Origin: Procambarus clarkii
Lineage: Eukaryota > Arthropoda > Malacostraca > Decapoda > Cambaridae
DNA: 64,000 nucleotides
Reading direction: 5' to 3'
NCBI RefSeq assembly: GCF_040958095.1
Contig: NC_091160.1
Coordinates: 38,628,559-38,692,558, forward strand
Made by a program: the position numbers and the translations under genes. How positions within the stretch are numbered: position 1 is the stretch's first letter; every line of letters begins with the position of its first letter. Below the pieces are notes generated by a model. That model worked only from the letters and a program-made list of their open reading frames with translations, made no database searches and was not told the DNA's origin. Below are positions 20,230 to 64,000 of this stretch, one piece after another.

Positions 20230-21960
20230 TACGCTAATGTTTTGGTATTTACAGCTTTGACAGGCAGGCGGTACATGGGTTTAAAATGTTATGGGTGAAA
20301 AAGAATCTCATGTTTTCTGTTCTACAACTTGGCTTGTTGAGCTTAAAGCCATTGCTCTTTGTATGTGTTATATTTGACCTTTTGTAGAACTGGTCTGGAT
20401 CAGTATCCTCCAAATTCCTCAGAATTATTTAAGTTTCAATGAGCTCAACCTTGTCATGTCTGGTTTGCAATGTTGTTAGTTCTTTGGCCTTCATCATGAC
20501 ATAGTTCTGGGATGATTTTTGTTATCCAGTATTGAACTTTCTACAAATCAGACATGTTCTTCTGAAGATAATTCTCAATTATTGGATACAGTAGTTCAAA
20601 TGTGGGCACACCAGAGATTTATACAATTGAATAGCTTCTTCTTTTCTTTTGAAGTCAAAGGTTCATTTGACTATTCCTAGAGTTTGGTTGGCTTTATTTT
20701 TACTTCAGTTCCCACTTGTACTGCAGCTTTCAATGATGTGTAGATTTTGAGTCTAAGAATCTTTTTCTTCATCAGTCTGCTGCAGGGTAAGGCTGTTCAT
20801 TTGGTAGTTGTGATAAGCAGTGTTATGCACTACATGCAAACACTTGCATTTATCGATATTAAGAGGCATTTGCCAGTCTTCTGACCATTTGTGGAGTTCA
20901 CGTAGAGTAAATCTCTTAGTAAGGCCTCAATTAATTTTCATTTCCTTATCATTACTCTTACTGTTGTCCATAAATTTGATTATGTGGTTTGTAATATTTC
21001 ATCTATGTCATTGATGTATATGACATATAAGAGTTGGGGCCCCAATCTGGAAGTGTGGTACCCTCACTCGCCACATTTCTTCAGTCATTTCCATTTAGGA
21101 TGACCCTTTGCTTTCTTTATTTTAACCATTATTTTATTCATTCAAGTATGCTAATATTTGTTTCATGTGTTTGTAATTTTCTTGCCAGTCTTTCAGGCAA
21201 TACCTTATCAAAAGTCCTAAAAAGAAATCCATGTATACGTCATCTACTGGAAGTCCTCTTGTCTGAATAGCTGGTTACTGTTTCCAGAAATATGAGCAGG
21301 TTTGTAAGGCAGGATATATTTTTAACAAAACCATATTGCACTAATTTTACTGTTTTGTGCACTATAAAATGGTGAATGATTCCCTCCCTTAGGATTCTCG
21401 TCATGAGCTTGCAGAGATGCGAGATCAGGCTGATCAGAGTAATTTCCTGCTGAGCTCTTTCTGCTTTTTTCAAAATGATATGGGGTGATATTTGTATACA
21501 GTATTTTTCCTAATTATATAGCATGTTATGGGAATATCCCTTAATTCATTTTCTTCACCTGCTTGAGACTTTTGTGTGGGTATTGAGATGTTGTCTGAAC
21601 CTTCTCGTGTGAACACTGATGTAAAGTATTTATTTAGAGTGTAGGTGCCTTTTTATCGTCAATTATAACTTGGTTGGTTTCATCTATTAAAGGTCCTACC
21701 AAGTCTTTTGTTCTGGTTTGACTTGTATAGGCATAGAATGACTGTCTTTCTTTGTTTGAAAACTACAAGTTTTCTCTTTAGTTTCTTTTGGCTGATCTGA
21801 ATTCTTAGGTGGCTGAATTTAATGCCCTTTAGTACTGTATATCTAATAATCTGTGGTGTTTGTGGATTGATAGCTTTTCCAGAGGTTTTGCTTACTTATA
21901 AAAGCTTTTTTTCTGCCCTTGTCATCCATCAAGTTCCCTTTCTTTTCTCTCCTTTTTGGC
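20230..21960 (-). pseudogene. long degenerate CR1-like LINE
   Basis: The minus strand encodes LISHLCKLMTRILREGIIHH, VKLVQYGFVKNISCLTNLLIFLE (21470-21260), a decayed GPQ region near 21050, a WQMPLNI-like part near 20870, and FDFKRKEEAIQLYKSL near 20640. It is the same lineage as 11480-11965 but much longer, with multiple stops. It probably includes part of the endonuclease side near 21.8 kb. Confidence 0.75.
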
Positions 21961-21976
21961 ACATAATGATACCAGT

Positions 21977-21978
<2 letters not shown>

Positions 21979-22036
<58 letters not shown>
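21979..22036. repeat. (ATA)n microsatellite
   Basis: About 19 uninterrupted AAT triplets. It reads as poly-Asn, poly-Ile or poly-Tyr in different frames and is not coding. Confidence 0.97.
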
Positions 22037-22271
22037 CATCTAGCTTCAATATCACACTGTTACCTAAAAATAATTGATGGCTATATATCAGTTGAGACAG
22101 AAAGGGTTGACCAGTCATGGGTGGATCCCTCAGGCACTTGTTCCAGTTTCCCTGTGCTGGAAAATATTCCAATTATAACATAAAATTCATGGAATAATGC
22201 TATCTCTATAGCTTAATTTTCTAGTAAGTAATCAATTCTAAAAATTTAAATGTTTAGTGTGTTGAGGTGCA

Positions 22272-22473
22272 TCAGGAGGTGTGTCCAGGGGCCTCGGGCG
22301 GTGTGTCCGGGGGCCTCGGGCGGTGTGTCCGGGGGCCTCGGGCGGTGTGTCCGGGGGCCTCGGGCGGTGTGTCCGGGGGCCTCGGGCGGTGTGTCCGGGG
22401 GCCTCGGGCGGTGTGTCCGGGGGCCTCGGGCGGTGTGTCCGGGGGCCTCGGGCGGTGTGTCCGGGGGCCTTAG
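22272..22473. repeat. GC-rich 22-bp minisatellite just upstream of AMBRA1 coding start
   Basis: About nine near-identical units of GGTGTGTCCGGGGGCCTCGG-GC (22 bp). It is very CpG- and G-rich in an AT-rich setting, with runs of G5 and G3 that could form quadruplex structures. It ends 170 bp before the AMBRA1 ATG. Confidence 0.95.
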
Positions 22474-22643
22474 ACTGTGTTGCCCTCTGTAATCTTTAAG
22501 CACCTTCACACTGAAGAAGTGGGCTTTGGTATACTCAATAAATTAGTTGTCACGGGTGGACGTTATAATTCATACTGATGATTTGTAATTAGTTTTTTTT
22601 ATTTTTATAATAGTACTGAACTACACATTTTTTACCATATAGG

Positions 22644-62631
<39,988 letters not shown>

Positions 62632-64000
62632 CTGCTCTCTATATGTACAATATTGGAGACCAGTTAAAAAGGGAATGGCAGAACAAACACTTTAAAAATG
62701 GTGTGGAAATATTCTATACAAAATAAAAGACATTAAGGCTACAGTTAAGAAAGGAAATTCATTCAGTGCCATATGAGATTTGGGACCATCTCTCATTAAC
62801 AAAGGACGACATTGGCGATGCGCATCTGTAGTGTAGAGGTAACCTCTCTTTTGTACTGGAGACAAAAGTAGGTTGGCTATAGATGGTCCAGCATAAGTGA
62901 GAAGATGTAACATTCCTGCTGAGGCCGTACTTGTGTTTTAAGTGAGAGTAGCTAACTCATTTTCTCAAAAGCACACATTTGGGGTTGAGGGAGATGGTAT
63001 TGTTTGAAAATTTATGTTAATGTAAGCTAAAAAGTATACGCTTGTAAATCACTTCACAAAACAAGTATGGTCTTTTATAATGAGTAGTCTTGTAAAGTTT
63101 TGTTATTCTCAATCTCTTATTTTGGGTTATAAATACACACACACAAAATGGCATTAATGAGACAAGCCTTGGTCTGGAACCATTCATTGTGCTAAGCTAC
63201 CACTGAAGCAGTTTAGCATGTATTGTGATATTATTCTTATATTTGTTTAATTATTAAAAATCTTAAATTTAATCTAAATATACATTCACAGGTCATTAAA
63301 TATGTCAGACACAATTATTTTACTGGAATAAGACAAGTTGCTAAAACCTTGACACATGTGTATGCCATTCTTCATTACTATTGGGAGTGTAAATATGATT
63401 ACGTACCTTGAAATTTCCGCGTGGTTGAGGGGTTTCATTTATTGGTAGTGCTGTTTTACGGATGATCTTATTCTTCTGTGTATTTTGTATACAAACCTTC
63501 AAGAAGCTTATCTAATGCCAGAGCTAATAGTAAATTAAGGTTATCGACCTCAATGGCGATTTCTGATCCTGTTCATTTGCAGCGATCACAAGCTAGAATA
63601 AGACTGGGTGTAAAAGGGTTCATTAATTCACAAGAGATTTTGATACGGAGAGGATTCCTATATATTGTATCGTACTATGCCTTCAAAAAGAGTAAATTTT
63701 TCCGAGCCTTTTTCTCGGCATTTTTATTTTATGCTTCCACGTTTTAAAGGTTTATTCTCCTGGAAATGGTTTTAGAAGTGAAGCATGAAAGTTGATATAT
63801 AATGTACACACACACCAACTATATCTGGAGTCACAGTCTCATGCCTACAATCATAACAAGGATCTTTACTTACAATCTTCTCCAGATACTCTAGTCAAGG
63901 CTCATATCCTTACATTTCTTAGTGTTTAATTACTGCCTTGCCTTGATTTGTGACTTTACCTCCCAATTACCAGCAATTGCCTAAGCTCATTATCTTTAGT
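62632..64000 (+). other. AMBRA1 3' flank
   Basis: Probable 3' UTR, then intergenic DNA. A 90-bp stretch after the stop looks weakly like the LINE fragment at 47.7 kb. 63478-63747 is open on the plus strand but has no recognised domain. No further gene is supported. Confidence 0.5.
62722..62727 (+). terminator. candidate poly(A) signal AATAAA of AMBRA1
   Basis: The AATAAA hexamer is 91 nt after the TGA, the first canonical signal downstream. With no GT-rich element checked or transcript evidence, another site further down is possible. Confidence 0.4.

Noticed and set aside
22246..22509. Gly/Arg/Pro-rich frames on both strands near 22.3 kb
   Set aside because: Translation of the GC-rich 22-bp minisatellite, not a gene.
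63478..63747. Downstream gene encoding MYFVYKPSRSLS..
   Set aside because: No domain, start context, splice or homology support; could be chance in AT-rich DNA.

Overview
The window looks like nuclear DNA of an arthropod, most likely a decapod crustacean, and a crayfish-like animal is my best guess. The reasons are two intron-rich animal genes, a tract of the arthropod telomere unit TTAGG, many tRNA-derived SINEs of a decapod type, CR1/RTE-like LINE debris, DIRS-like retroelements, and very many micro- and minisatellites. I see no prokaryotic, viral or organellar gene, no rRNA or functional tRNA gene, and no CRISPR array.

Two host genes can be modelled exactly from splice sites, codon phase and family signatures. 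On the minus strand, TMEM127 (coding 7703 to 2101) has five coding exons. They add up to 777 nt, 258 residues, with four membrane segments and a C-terminal PPxY tail. On the plus strand, AMBRA1 (coding 22644 to 62631) has twenty coding exons adding up to 5283 nt, 1760 residues. Its WD-repeat propeller is split: the N-terminal part is in exons 1-4 and the C-terminal part in exons 17-20. About 1280 mostly disordered residues lie between them. The two genes diverge from an approximately 15 kb intergenic region. Both act in growth and lysosome/autophagy control: AMBRA1 in Beclin-1/PI3K signalling and as a CUL4-DDB1 substrate receptor, TMEM127 as an endolysosomal NEDD4-family adaptor. Their proximity may be chance.

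Layout. 1-380: 5' end of a Tigger/pogo transposon running off the left edge. 1157-1583: 22-bp minisatellite. 2101-7703: TMEM127, with a SINE and a Tigger-type MITE in its last intron. 7704-22643: intergenic, with SINEs, a foldback element carrying TTAGG repeats inserted in a SINE, a mosaic of nested LINE fragments (10.9-16.2 kb), a CpG-rich patch with a CRE palindrome at 16.43 kb that is the best candidate AMBRA1 promoter/first exon, a TTAA-flanked piggyBac-like element, another LINE, and a GC-rich minisatellite just before the first AMBRA1 coding exon. 22644-62631: AMBRA1, whose introns hold three DIRS-like elements (one in intron 5, two in tandem in intron 7), an inverted second piggyBac-like copy, several hairpin elements and six minisatellites. 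62632-64000: 3' flank with a possible poly(A) signal.

The most interesting signals are: four tandem perfect copies of the TFEB/MiT-type CLEAR palindrome GTCACGTGAC in an AMBRA1 intron, plus a second E-box minisatellite in a later intron of the same autophagy gene; an AMBRA1 C-terminus that stops right after the propeller, so the known LIR and tail dynein-light-chain motifs are absent while a TQT motif occurs in the middle region; five unrelated minisatellites that all have a 22-bp period; and a block-structured 20-bp minisatellite. All coordinates come from reading the sequence by eye. Splice models are supported by exact phase agreement but not by transcripts.
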